Source of the DNA: Chloroflexota bacterium
GTDB lineage: Bacteria; Chloroflexota; Anaerolineae; UBA4142; SHND01
DNA length: 64,000 nucleotides
NCBI GenBank assembly: GCA_004295045.1
Contig: SHND01000039.1
Span: forward strand, 186,001-250,000
Reading direction: 5' to 3'
Below the pieces are notes generated by a model. It was not told where the DNA came from and did no database searches. It saw only the letters and a program-made list of their open reading frames with translations. Shown here piece after piece: positions 17,453 to 25,644 of this stretch; position 1 is the first letter of the stretch, and every line of letters begins with the position of its first letter. The translations under genes and the position numbers were made by a program.

Positions 17453-18628
17453 TTAATTTCGAATTTCGATTGTTGAATTTCGAATTCGCCGCAGCGTCGC
17501 AGGAATTATTTGCAATGCCGCGTCTATTTCCGCGTCCGTATTTTCGCGTCCTAACGTGATTCGCAGCGCGCCGCGCGCTGCCTCCGCATCGTAACCCAGC
17601 GCCGCGAGAACGTGCGAAGGTTCGGGCGAACCGGCGGTGCACGCGGAACCGGTGGAAACGGCAACGCCCGCGAGGTCGAGCGCAAACACCATTTCGTCGC
17701 CGATCGCGCCGGGAATGACGAAACTGGCGTGTCCGGGCAAACGCTGTTCGGGATGCCCCGTCACCTCTGCGCCGGGAATCGCCTCCAACAATTCATCAAC
17801 CAATCGTTCGCGGTTTTCGCGCAATTTCGCGTTGTGCGCGTTGCGTTCGCTTTGGGCAATTTCCAACGCTTTCGCGAAACCGACGATGTACGGAACATTT
17901 TCCGTGCCCGCGCGTCGTCCGCGTTCTTGATTGCCGCCCGTTTGCGTCGGCAAAATTTTCACACCATTTCGTAAAAATAAAACGCCGACACCTTTCGGTC
18001 CGTGAAATTTGTGCGAACCGAGCGACATGGCATCCACGTTCAAATCGTTCACGTTCACGTTCAAATAGCCGCCCGCCTGCACCGCGTCGGTGTGAAAATA
18101 AATGCCGCGCGCCCGCGCGAGTTTTCCAATTTCCGCAATCGGTTCAATCGTTCCGACTTCATTGTTCGCGTACATCACGGAAATCAAGATCGTCCGCGCG
18201 GTGATGGCGCGCGCAATGTCGTCGGGATTCACAACGCCGTGCCGATTTACGGGGACGTACGTAATTTCAAAACCAAATTCGCGTTCCAGTTGTTCGCACG
18301 TTCGCAAAATCGCGTGATGTTCAATCGGCGTCGTAATAATGTTGGGGCGACCTTTATGGCCGTCCATTTCCGCGCGCGCCGCGAGCGCGATGCCGCGCAG
18401 CGCGAGATTATTCGCTTCGGTCCCGTTCGCGGTGAAAATAATTTCGCGCGTATGCGCGCCGAGAATATCCGCGACCGTTTGCCGCGCGGCATCCACCGCC
18501 GCGAGCGCGTCTTGTCCGTAACGATGCAGCGACGAAGGGTTGCCGAAAATTTCGGTGAAATACGGGAGCATCGCCTCGCGTACGCGCGGGTCAACCGGTG
18601 TGGTGGCAGAATGATCGAGGTAAATCAT
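17453..18628 (-). CDS. iscS: Cysteine desulfurase (NifS/IscS family)
   Basis: A PLP enzyme that takes sulfur from cysteine for Fe-S cluster and thio-cofactor synthesis. The 391 residues include YLDHSATTP at the N-terminus, ANGTEANNLAL, the PLP lysine in SHKFHGPKG, and the active Cys in STGSACTAG with the long mobile loop of group I enzymes (SPEPSHVL). No iscU or iscR is adjacent; the next gene is ferritin. The ATG at 18628 fits the family N-terminus; upstream in-frame sequence is leader. Confidence 0.95.
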   Translation of the reverse strand: MIYLDHSATTPVDPRVREAMLPYFTEIFGNPSSLHRYGQDALAAVDAARQTVADILGAHTREIIFTANGTEANNLALRGIALAARAEMDGHKGRPNIITTPIEHHAILRTCEQLEREFGFEITYVPVNRHGVVNPDDIARAITARTILISVMYANNEVGTIEPIAEIGKLARARGIYFHTDAVQAGGYLNVNVNDLNVDAMSLGSHKFHGPKGVGVLFLRNGVKILPTQTGGNQERGRRAGTENVPYIVGFAKALEIAQSERNAHNAKLRENRERLVDELLEAIPGAEVTGHPEQRLPGHASFVIPGAIGDEMVFALDLAGVAVSTGSACTAGSPEPSHVLAALGYDAEAARGALRITLGRENTDAEIDAALQIIPATLRRIRNSTIEIRN

Positions 18629-18713
18629 GGCGAATGAAAAAAGCGATAGTTCAAAAACGGAACGCTCAGAAAAACATTGTAGCATGTCGAATGAGGAGCG
18701 TCAAAGAAAAAAA

Positions 18714-19601
18714 TCAATTTGCTTTCAGCTCCCAAATCCCCTCATTCTGAAAAAATTCCACGCCGCACGCATTACATTGCATCGTCGTACCATTCAGCGC
18801 AATTTTCTCCGCGTGGCATTTCACGCAGCGCCATAAATTTTCATTCACGCGCGCGTCACCATGTTTCACCGATTCGGTTTTGAAAAAAATACTCGGCGCA
18901 ATTTTCAGCGGGGCAGTCACTTGCTGCAATGTGCCATCCATCGAAACGAGGAGAGAAGTGGGAACGACGCGTTTCACACCGCCGATGCGAAAGGTGGAGA
19001 CGGCGCGTTCTTCGCGGATCTCGAAGCCCACCGCGTTCAACTCTTTGCTTATGTAACTTGGATGGTAATCAAAATTCAGTTTCACAAATTCGTACGGTTC
19101 GAGCGAGTAGGGATTCACAGCATTTCTGCGACCGAGATGATATTTCACCAACGCTTTCAAATGACGCTTGTTCGCAAAATCGGTGAGATACGTGCCGCGC
19201 GGACGCACGACGCGCGCAACTTCCGCGAATGCATTCGGAATGTTGGCGACATGATGCAAGACACGAATCGTTAACGCGGTATCGAGCGCGTTTTCCGCCA
19301 AGGGCAAATTGTACAAATCCGCCGCGACGAAAATAAAACGCGCGTCATGCCCCAATCGTTCGCGCGCATCCTTTAACATCGAGCGCGCGTAATCCAGCAA
19401 AATGACTTGTTCGTAGCCGCGATACAAATCGGCGAGTCGCCCGAACCCCGCGCCAACTTCCACCAATCGCGCGCCGCGCGGCGGGAGCAATGCGCTGACG
19501 GCGATGCGTTCCACCGCGTCCTCGTATTCACGCCCGCGCCAAAATTCCTCGCGCCAGCGCGAACCTTCATAGTCCATGATTGGCAGATTCTTTTCGGACA
19601 T
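18714..19601 (-). CDS. Class I SAM-dependent methyltransferase with C-terminal Zn-binding segment
   Basis: About 295 residues. The Rossmann core has LVEVGAGFGRL (motif I), VILLDYARSML, AADLYNLPL and LHHVANIP (post-motifs), as in UbiE/small-molecule methyltransferases. The last 40 residues hold two Cys pairs (CVKCH and CNACG), a Trm112-like zinc ribbon. Acceptor unknown. The start MSEKNLPIMDYEG is preferred because alternative upstream codons (to 19670) overlap sequence resembling a promoter (TATGAT). Transcribed toward the desulfurase gene with an 85-bp gap. Confidence 0.8.
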   Translation of the reverse strand: MSEKNLPIMDYEGSRWREEFWRGREYEDAVERIAVSALLPPRGARLVEVGAGFGRLADLYRGYEQVILLDYARSMLKDARERLGHDARFIFVAADLYNLPLAENALDTALTIRVLHHVANIPNAFAEVARVVRPRGTYLTDFANKRHLKALVKYHLGRRNAVNPYSLEPYEFVKLNFDYHPSYISKELNAVGFEIREERAVSTFRIGGVKRVVPTSLLVSMDGTLQQVTAPLKIAPSIFFKTESVKHGDARVNENLWRCVKCHAEKIALNGTTMQCNACGVEFFQNEGIWELKAN

Positions 19602-19802
19602 TGCCCGCGATAGTGCCACAACTGCGCGCGGAACGCAAATCATATCGCAATTGCATTCGAAATTTACCATTTTTTACGGCATCCGCGCTCTTGGCGCGGA
19701 ACATTTCATCTTTCTTTGGGCGTGAAATTCCATTTCGTGCCTACCGCCTTTAATCCTGCATTAAACAAAAACAAGTGTTATACATTGAAAGGAATTATTG
19801 CT

Positions 19803-20156
19803 ATGGCAACAAAATATACGCGTCCCTTTACGCCGCGTTGGCGGTGGTTGATTGCAGGCGCAAGTGTTAGCGCCTTTCTCGGCAGTTGGGCAATTGTGGC
19901 GCATACGCCAAATCCTTATGAAAACAGCGCGTCTGCCGCGCCGCAGGTGACGCCGGCTTTGGAACAAGCGACACCGCTGCCCGGAACAAATAATCTGCCT
20001 TTTCAAAACCTCCAACCGACTCGGCGGCAGCGGCGATTTCAACAATTGCCGTTGCAGAATCCCGATTCGGCGCCGCAGGTGCAGCCCGATACGCAAACGC
20101 AGCTGCCGACGACGCGCGGGACGAACCAAGGGCGGATGCGCAGCGGCGGGTCATAA
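19803..20156 (+). CDS. Small membrane-anchored Pro/Gln-rich protein
   Basis: A 117-residue protein with one N-terminal membrane segment (WLIAGASVSAFLGSWAIVA) and a disordered extracytoplasmic tail rich in Pro, Gln, Thr and Arg. An AAGGAA ribosome-binding site precedes the ATG. It ends 8 bp before apbE and is followed by a ferric-reductase-like membrane gene, so the three form an operon. It has no visible Ser/Thr flavinylation motif of the DGAT type. No known family. Confidence 0.7.
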   Translation: MATKYTRPFTPRWRWLIAGASVSAFLGSWAIVAHTPNPYENSASAAPQVTPALEQATPLPGTNNLPFQNLQPTRRQRRFQQLPLQNPDSAPQVQPDTQTQLPTTRGTNQGRMRSGGS

Positions 20157-20164
20157 TCAGCGCG

Positions 20165-21097
20165 GTGGAAACGTTTGAATTTTTTGCGATGAACACGCGC
20201 ATCACGCTCACTGCCCAAGGCGGCGCGGAGGCGCTTGCCGGGGCGTTCGCCCGCACGCGTGAATTTATCGCAAAATGCGAAGCGCAGTTCACGCGTTTTC
20301 AAGCGACGAGCGAACTGTCCGCGCTGAATCGCGCGGCGGGCGCGTGGTTTAACGCGTCGCCCGAAATGTTTGAATTGCTTTGCGAAGCGGCGGCGTTGTC
20401 GCAAGAGACTTGTGGACTTTTTAATCCCGCGATTCTTGGCGCGCTCGAAAATGCGGGCTACGATGCAAGCATGGAGCTCGTGCGCGCACACACCGTGGGC
20501 CCGCGCGTCCCGTTGGCGAAAACGTACGCGGAAAATTTCGCAGAGTTGGCGTTTCACGATGCGACGCGCGCGGTGTGGCTGCCGCCGCATACGAGAATTG
20601 ATCTGGGCGGAATTGCCAAGGGGTGGATTGCCGAACGCGCGGCGCGTCTGCTCGTTCAAGACACGGATGTTTGCGCTGTGAATGCGGGCGGTGATTTGTT
20701 TGCGATTGGCGTGCCGCGTGATACGGACGCGTGGGAAATTGAAATCGAAGATCCAAACGATGCGGCAAAAACAATTGCGCTGCTGCGCGTGCCGCAAGGC
20801 GCGGTTGCCACATCGTCCATCACAAAACGAAAATGGAAACAGGGCGCGCGCGAACAACATCATTTGATTGATCCGCGCACCGGTTTGCCGGCGGCGACAG
20901 ATTGGTTGAGCGTCACGGTTTTGGCGCCGCACGCGGCGATTGCCGAAGTGTATGCAAAGGCGTTATTGATTGCGGGGTCGAGCGATGCGGGATTTGTGGC
21001 GGGCGCGCGCGAGGACATCGAATGGCTTGCGGTCAAGCGTGATGGAACTTTGTGGGGTTCAGAGCGCGTCAAGGGAGATTTTTATGGAACAAAGTGA
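20165..21097 (+). CDS. apbE: FAD:protein FMN transferase (ApbE)
   Basis: ApbE transfers FMN from FAD onto a Thr/Ser of extracytoplasmic redox proteins. The 310-residue protein has FEFFAMNTRIT at the start, the FAD-site segments DLGGIAKGWIA and VNAGGDLFAIG, and HHLIDPRTGLPA, all diagnostic. No lipoprotein signal is seen, so export or cytoplasmic action is open. Starts with GTG at 20165; an ATG at 20189 is possible. It overlaps the next membrane gene by 14 bases, which points to a shared redox function. Confidence 0.92.
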   Translation: METFEFFAMNTRITLTAQGGAEALAGAFARTREFIAKCEAQFTRFQATSELSALNRAAGAWFNASPEMFELLCEAAALSQETCGLFNPAILGALENAGYDASMELVRAHTVGPRVPLAKTYAENFAELAFHDATRAVWLPPHTRIDLGGIAKGWIAERAARLLVQDTDVCAVNAGGDLFAIGVPRDTDAWEIEIEDPNDAAKTIALLRVPQGAVATSSITKRKWKQGAREQHHLIDPRTGLPAATDWLSVTVLAPHAAIAEVYAKALLIAGSSDAGFVAGAREDIEWLAVKRDGTLWGSERVKGDFYGTK

Positions 21098-21911
21098 TGA
21101 TACAGTTCAAGTTTTTCAAAAGACGGCGCGAGTGATGCTGCTTTTGCTCGCGTTTGGCTTGCTTGCGTTAATGTTTATTTTTCTGAAATCGCCTCTCGGC
21201 GCGATTTGGCGCAATCTGTTTGACGCGCTGTTTGGTTTCAGCGGGACACATGCGGCGTGGTTCATCACGCGCGCGTCAGGTATCATCGCGTACGTTCTCT
21301 TGTGGCTCTCGACAATTTGGGGTTTGGGCGTCTCGGCGAAATTTTTTGACCGCGCAATTCCGCGCGCGTTCACCTACGACGCGCATGAATACATTTCGCT
21401 GTTGGCGCTTGTTTTTGTGTTCGCGCATGTCGTGGTTCTGTTGTTCGATACCTTTACGCCATTCAATCTTGCCGAAATCGTGTTTCCCTTTGTTTCAAGC
21501 TATCGTCCCGTGTGGACCGGCATCGGCATCCTCAGTCTGTACCTCACGCTGCTCGTGACGATCACGTTTTATGTTCGCAAATGGATTGGGATACAAACCT
21601 TTCGGGCAGTTCATCTTTTCAGTTTTGCGGCGTATGTTGGCGTGACGCTGCACAGCTGGTTCGCGGGGACAGATACAAATCTTGCTTTTATGCGCTGGTT
21701 GTATTTGGGAAGCGCGCTCGTCGTGGCGATGATGACGATTATCTGGCTGGTGATGCGGAAAAAAGAGGCATCGAACGCATTAATTAGGGTTGAAACAGTG
21801 CAAATTGAATCAAAAGATCCAGAAATGGAACAAACCATAGCGTCAAGTTATTTTGGCGTGCAAACCATCTCGTTTGACGAATATAGACGTAAATATGATT
21901 CAAGACAATAA
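21084..21911 (+). CDS. Ferric-reductase-like transmembrane protein
   Basis: A 275-residue protein with about six membrane helices and the layout of the ferric-reductase/YedZ heme-binding domain. Candidate heme ligands are the histidines in DAHEYISLLALVFVFAH and in RAVHLF...TLHSW, spaced across helices as in bis-heme folds. It would move electrons across the membrane; the ApbE gene just upstream suggests a flavinylated partner. A strong AGGGAG ribosome-binding site lies inside the apbE 3' end. The last 50 residues are charged and cytoplasmic, with no FAD/NAD domain. Confidence 0.8.
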   Translation: MEQSDDTVQVFQKTARVMLLLLAFGLLALMFIFLKSPLGAIWRNLFDALFGFSGTHAAWFITRASGIIAYVLLWLSTIWGLGVSAKFFDRAIPRAFTYDAHEYISLLALVFVFAHVVVLLFDTFTPFNLAEIVFPFVSSYRPVWTGIGILSLYLTLLVTITFYVRKWIGIQTFRAVHLFSFAAYVGVTLHSWFAGTDTNLAFMRWLYLGSALVVAMMTIIWLVMRKKEASNALIRVETVQIESKDPEMEQTIASSYFGVQTISFDEYRRKYDSRQ

Positions 21912-21991
21912 ATTATATAGCAAAATATTTTTATGCGCTAAGCGCGTTAGAAACATTCAATACAGCAATCTATGATTAGAACACTTGTTGC

Positions 21992-22007
21992 AGTGTCACG
22001 TGAAACG
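21992..22007. promoter_or_regulatory. parS-like site near parAB
   Basis: AGTGTCACGTGAAACG agrees with 13 of 16 positions of the widely conserved parS palindrome bound by chromosomal ParB, including the central TCACGTGAAAC. It lies in the 108-bp gap between two genes, 2.7 kb from parB. Chromosomal parS sites normally cluster within a few kilobases of parAB, which supports the call, but only one good copy is visible. Confidence 0.5.
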
Positions 22008-22019
22008 TTTGAGCAGAGG

Positions 22020-22559
22020 TCATTCCGCTTCGGGGTTATATTCGGAGAGCTTGAATTCGCCCGTTTCTTCCATATACACCCAGCCGTCCATTTCGGGCGG
22101 GGTGAGACCCATCTGGGTGAGGATGGTTGCGATTTGGGACCGGTGGTCAGCGCCGTGATTGATGACTTGTACTATCAGACCGGCGAGAGGGTATGCGCCT
22201 TGTTGTTTGTGTTCGGGCCATTTTTCCACGACCAAGGAATCGGCGCGGGCGGACAGAGCAAGCGCCAGCATTTCATCTCCCGACCAGCGCGCCAACTGTT
22301 TCATCAAATCAAAGCCGGGGAAAACGTCTTCTTGCATCGGAGTAGGTGGCTGTTTGCCATTCACGCGTTCGACGTAGGAAAGTTCGGCGCCGATGATGTG
22401 CGGCAGGATGTTCATGGTGTCGCCAAAGGTGCCGGTGGCGGTGCCGCGCAGTTGTTCAGGAGTTAGTTTTTCACAATAGTCCAGCAGTCGCAAGTTCGCC
22501 CAGGTGTTGTGTTTGAACAATGTAACGAGGACGCTGTTGTCGGACTCGGTCATCGGCAT
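22020..22559 (-). CDS. DinB-superfamily protein
   Basis: A 179-residue metal-binding four-helix bundle. The three expected histidines are in LFKHNTWAN, ILPHIIGAE and NHGADHRSQI. It is a different branch from the DinB-like gene at 7.5 kb and shares no close sequence with it. Ends with an acidic tail (KLSEYNPEAE). Reaction unknown; many relatives are thiol-dependent transferases or stress proteins. It is the first gene downstream of the chelatase-like VWA... actually upstream in transcription order, with a 10-bp gap to the VWA stop, so co-transcription from the chelatase operon is likely. Confidence 0.8.
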   Translation of the reverse strand: MPMTESDNSVLVTLFKHNTWANLRLLDYCEKLTPEQLRGTATGTFGDTMNILPHIIGAELSYVERVNGKQPPTPMQEDVFPGFDLMKQLARWSGDEMLALALSARADSLVVEKWPEHKQQGAYPLAGLIVQVINHGADHRSQIATILTQMGLTPPEMDGWVYMEETGEFKLSEYNPEAE

Positions 22560-22569
22560 AACGCGACTC

Positions 22570-23406
22570 CTATTTCAAATTTTCTCTCACCCGCGCATAC
22601 AATTCTTCCGCGCGCAACTGCTTGAGCGTGTAGACGTTCCCCCCCAATTTTTCCGCGAGCGTCGCGGCAAGTCCCCGGTCAAACGCTTCGTGTTCGGTGT
22701 TGATGACGACGGTGCGGATTTCCGATTTTTTGAACATGCCCGCGATGCGATGTGCCTCTTCTTGCGGCGGCAAATCGGTCATCGAAACATTCCCCGCGCC
22801 GTCGGTTACGATAATCGCCAGCGGCATTACTTCGGGATCGCGGATTTTTTCGCGGACAAGAATTTGATGCGCGAGGAGCAAGCCCGCGCTTAACGGCGTC
22901 TTGCCGCCGACGGGAACATCTTTTAACGCTTTTTGCGCGAGGTCAACGGAAGACGTTGGCGGCAAAACGGTGCGCGCTTCTTCTTTTTGAAAAACGACGA
23001 GCCCCACACGGTCGCGTTTTTGGTACGCGTCCACGAGCAGCGACATAATCGCGCCTTTGGTCGCAATCATCCGTTCGGCGGCTGCCATGCTCCACGACGC
23101 GTCCACGACGAACAAGATGCAGTTCGCCGCGCGGCGCACGCGCACTTTTTTTCGCAAATCTTGTTTTTCAATCGAAAGCGCCATATCGCTGCCTTCGCTT
23201 TTGCGACGGAGTTGATGCGGCGCCGCAGTGCGAAACGTCGCGTCGAACGCGACATCACTCACTTCGCCCCGCATTTCGCGTGCACGAATGTAGCGTCCGC
23301 GTTTGCGTTCGGTGCGCGTGCGCGAGCGTTTGCCCGCCGTCTTGCGCGCCATTTTATCTATCGGAGTTTGGAATTTGCGAGGAGTGAACGCGTCGCCGAT
23401 GGACAC
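22570..23406 (-). CDS. chlD: Chelatase-type VWA subunit (ChlD C-terminal part)
   Basis: A 278-residue VWA-domain protein like the C-terminal half of Mg/Co-chelatase D subunits. The MIDAS motif DASWSM starts the VWA fold; later TDGAGN and GGKTPLSAG are also typical. A basic segment (KRSRTRTERKRGRYIRAR) precedes it. A GTG at 23406 is the only local start and has no good ribosome-binding site. The reading frame is open further upstream, through a Ser/Gln/Pro-rich linker (QTPSPSDQSVQGQG), right into the A-run at the end of the AAA gene, so the natural product may be a frameshift fusion. Confidence 0.85.
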   Translation of the reverse strand: MSIGDAFTPRKFQTPIDKMARKTAGKRSRTRTERKRGRYIRAREMRGEVSDVAFDATFRTAAPHQLRRKSEGSDMALSIEKQDLRKKVRVRRAANCILFVVDASWSMAAAERMIATKGAIMSLLVDAYQKRDRVGLVVFQKEEARTVLPPTSSVDLAQKALKDVPVGGKTPLSAGLLLAHQILVREKIRDPEVMPLAIIVTDGAGNVSMTDLPPQEEAHRIAGMFKKSEIRTVVINTEHEAFDRGLAATLAEKLGGNVYTLKQLRAEELYARVRENLK

Positions 23407-23510
23407 GGGGCGGTCGGCGGGACGGGGGGATTGCTTGCTTGGGTCATGCCCCTGTCCCTGTACCGATTGGTCGCTCGGCGACGGCGTCTGTTCGGAGGAT
23501 TCGTCAGCGG

Positions 23511-24599
23511 CTAGGGACGCTTTTTTTTTACTTCTTGCTTTTGGTCGCCTTTCGGCTGCCCTTCGCTTTGCACCCCTTCACGGGCGCGTTCCAACTGTTT
23601 TTCGAGTTGCTCGAAACGCACTTCGACGTCCTGGAACGGTTTGCGTTTGAGACGATGCGGGAGCGCGAGTTCAGCGGCGAGCAAAATATCTTGTTCGTCA
23701 ATATTGGTGCGTCCCGCGAACGCGGCGTGGGCGCGCGCGGCTTTGAGAATCACGAGGTCGGCGCGGTGTCCGTCCACTTCCAGCCCGGAGGTCAATTCCG
23801 CAATCGCGTAAATATCCGCGTGCGAATGTTTCACCTCGGGCAATTTTTCGCGCGCGGTTTCAATTTCTTTGGACAATTTCTTTTCGGCGGTTTGCCATTC
23901 GTCCACGAACGTTTCGGGGTCTTGTTCAAAGGACAAGCGGCGTTCGATAATTTCCACGCGTTGTTCTGCGTCGGGAATGCCGCGAATGTCAACGGACAAA
24001 CCAAAGCGGTCCAAAAGCTGCGGGCGCAGTTCGCCTTCTTCGGGATTCATCGTGCCGACCAAAACGAATTGCGCGGGATGTTGAAATGAAATGCCTTCAC
24101 GTTCCACATTGTTGACACCCATCGCAGCGGAATCCAAAAGCAAGTCAACGACGTGGTCGTCCAACAAATTCACTTCGTCCACGTACAAAATGCCGCGATT
24201 CGCGTTCGCCAAAACGCCGGGCTCGAATTTTTTCTCGCCGCGTTTAATCGCGGTTTCAATGTCGAGCGTGCCGACGACGCGGTCTTCGGTCGCGCTGACG
24301 GGCAAATCTACGAGCCGCACTTTGCGCCGCGCAATCGGCAAAACTTCGCCGCGCGCTTCGCGTTCCATGCACTCGTCGCACAAATGCGAATCGTGTGGAT
24401 TGCAGCCAAAGCGACAATCGGCGACGACTTCAATTTCGGGCAGCAGCGCGGCAAGCGCGCGCACGGCAGTAGATTTCGCCGTGCCGCGTTCGCCGCGAAT
24501 TAACACACCACCAATGAGCGGATTGATTGCGTTTAGCACCAACGCGCGTTTCATACGTTCTTGACCAACTATAGCTGTAAAAGGAAAAATTGCGGGCAT
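23511..24599 (-). CDS. chlD: Chelatase-type AAA+ ATPase (ChlI/BchI-like; N-terminal half of ChlD)
   Basis: A 362-residue AAA+ ATPase of the magnesium/cobalt chelatase I/D class. It has the P-loop GERGTAKST, Walker [11 protein letters not shown], the sensor region [19 protein letters not shown], and a Cys-rich insert (CRFGCN...LCDEC) typical of non-photosynthetic members. The protein ends in a charged tail KKKRP directly at nine adenines; a -1 shift there joins it to the VWA domain. The family drives metal insertion into tetrapyrroles with a large H/CobN subunit, which is not in this window. AGGTGA precedes the ATG. Confidence 0.9.
   Translation of the reverse strand: MPAIFPFTAIVGQERMKRALVLNAINPLIGGVLIRGERGTAKSTAVRALAALLPEIEVVADCRFGCNPHDSHLCDECMEREARGEVLPIARRKVRLVDLPVSATEDRVVGTLDIETAIKRGEKKFEPGVLANANRGILYVDEVNLLDDHVVDLLLDSAAMGVNNVEREGISFQHPAQFVLVGTMNPEEGELRPQLLDRFGLSVDIRGIPDAEQRVEIIERRLSFEQDPETFVDEWQTAEKKLSKEIETAREKLPEVKHSHADIYAIAELTSGLEVDGHRADLVILKAARAHAAFAGRTNIDEQDILLAAELALPHRLKRKPFQDVEVRFEQLEKQLERAREGVQSEGQPKGDQKQEVKKKRP
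23520..23529 (-). other. Candidate programmed -1 frameshift site joining AAA and VWA parts of ChlD
   Basis: On the coding (minus) strand the AAA gene ends GTA AAA AAA AAG CGT CCC TAG. This contains the heptamer A AAA AAG, the slippery sequence of E. coli dnaX, within a run of nine A. Slipping back one base puts the ribosome in the VWA frame, which is open from here to 22570 and gives a normal full-length ChlD. Frames were checked by coordinates: the AAA codons start on positions congruent to 0 and the VWA codons to 1 (mod 3). Transcript slippage on A9 would have the same effect. Sequencing error remains possible. Confidence 0.65.
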
Positions 24600-24680
24600 C
24601 CATTCACCTGAATTAAATTTTTTCGCAGAGACAAAAAAGATTATAGCACTGTCGTTGGGAAACGAGAAAACAGGTAGGCA

Positions 24681-24728
24681 AGAAAACAGGGAAACAAGTA
24701 TTTTTATCTACCTGTTTCCCTGTTTTCT
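24681..24728. terminator. Hairpin downstream of parB
   Basis: The arm at 24681-24700 (AGAAAACAGGGAAACAAGTA) pairs with the segment ending at 24728, about 20 bp with one mismatch and a T-rich loop. It follows the parB stop by 5 bp. The same ACAGGTAG/CTACCTGT words form the hairpin at 27598-27641, so this is a repeated gene-end element. Confidence 0.6.
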
Positions 24729-24732
24729 TTGT

Positions 24733-25644
24733 TCATCCATTTACCAATTTTTCATAAATCGTTTCGAGTTCCTCATCCGAATAAAACTCGATGATGATTT
24801 TTCCGCCGCGCTGCGAGCGATAGAGTTCCACTTTGGTTCCCAACGCGCGGCGTAAATCTTCTTCAATCGCATGAGTGTCGAACGCCGCCTGTGGTCTCTC
24901 GCTTTTCGCTTCGCGTTTCTCATTCGCCTCATTTTTCGGGCGATGGCTGATGGTTATTGCCAATGTGCGCCGCACGAGCTCTTCGGTCTGCCGCACCGAC
25001 AAATTTTCGTCAATCACGTGCGCCAACAATTTTTGTTGTTTCGCCGCGTCGGGAATTTGCAGCAGCGCGCGCGCGTGTCCTTCGCGGATTTGTTCGTTCA
25101 ACACCGCTTCTTTTAGCGCATCGGGCATCTTCAACAAACGCAGCGCGTTGGAAATGGTGGTGCGGTCTTTGCCCACTTTTTGCGCGACTTGTTCTTGCGT
25201 CAAGGCAAAATCTTGAATGAGTTGCTGATACGCTTCGGCTTCTTCGAGGGCATTCAACTCCGCGCGCTGGATGTTTTCCACGAGCGCGAGTTCCAACATT
25301 TGCTGCGGTGTTGCGCCTTTGAGAATCGCGGGGACCGTGTCCATTCCCGCGCGCTGTGCCGCCCGCCAACGGCGTTCGCCCGCAATGAGTTGATAGCGCG
25401 AACCATACGGCGTTTGAATTTCTTGTACGACGAGCGGTTGAATCAAACCATGCTCGCGCAAGGACGCGGCGAGTTCGTCCAACGCGTTCGGCGCGAATTT
25501 TTTGCGCGGCTGCTTTGGATTCGGTTCAATCTGCGCGATTGGAATTTCGCGCACCAGATTTTGATAATTGTTTTCTGTGAGCGGTTTCTGTGGAATCAAC
25601 GCGCTCAATCCGCGTCCAAGTCCGTGTTTGGTGGCTGTGGTCAT
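24733..25644 (-). CDS. parB: Chromosome partitioning protein ParB
   Basis: ParB binds parS DNA and spreads as a CTP-dependent clamp to organise chromosome segregation. The 303-residue protein has the N-terminal GLGRGLSALIP motif, the CTPase/ParB-N region with IEPNPKQPRKKF and GERRWRA, the helix-turn-helix (ALTQEQVAQKVGKDRTTISNALRLL region) and a C-terminal dimerisation domain with GKIIIEFYSDEELE. It overlaps parA by four bases (ATGA). A Glu/Lys/Arg-rich linker precedes the C-terminal domain. Confidence 0.96.
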   Translation of the reverse strand: MTTATKHGLGRGLSALIPQKPLTENNYQNLVREIPIAQIEPNPKQPRKKFAPNALDELAASLREHGLIQPLVVQEIQTPYGSRYQLIAGERRWRAAQRAGMDTVPAILKGATPQQMLELALVENIQRAELNALEEAEAYQQLIQDFALTQEQVAQKVGKDRTTISNALRLLKMPDALKEAVLNEQIREGHARALLQIPDAAKQQKLLAHVIDENLSVRQTEELVRRTLAITISHRPKNEANEKREAKSERPQAAFDTHAIEEDLRRALGTKVELYRSQRGGKIIIEFYSDEELETIYEKLVNG

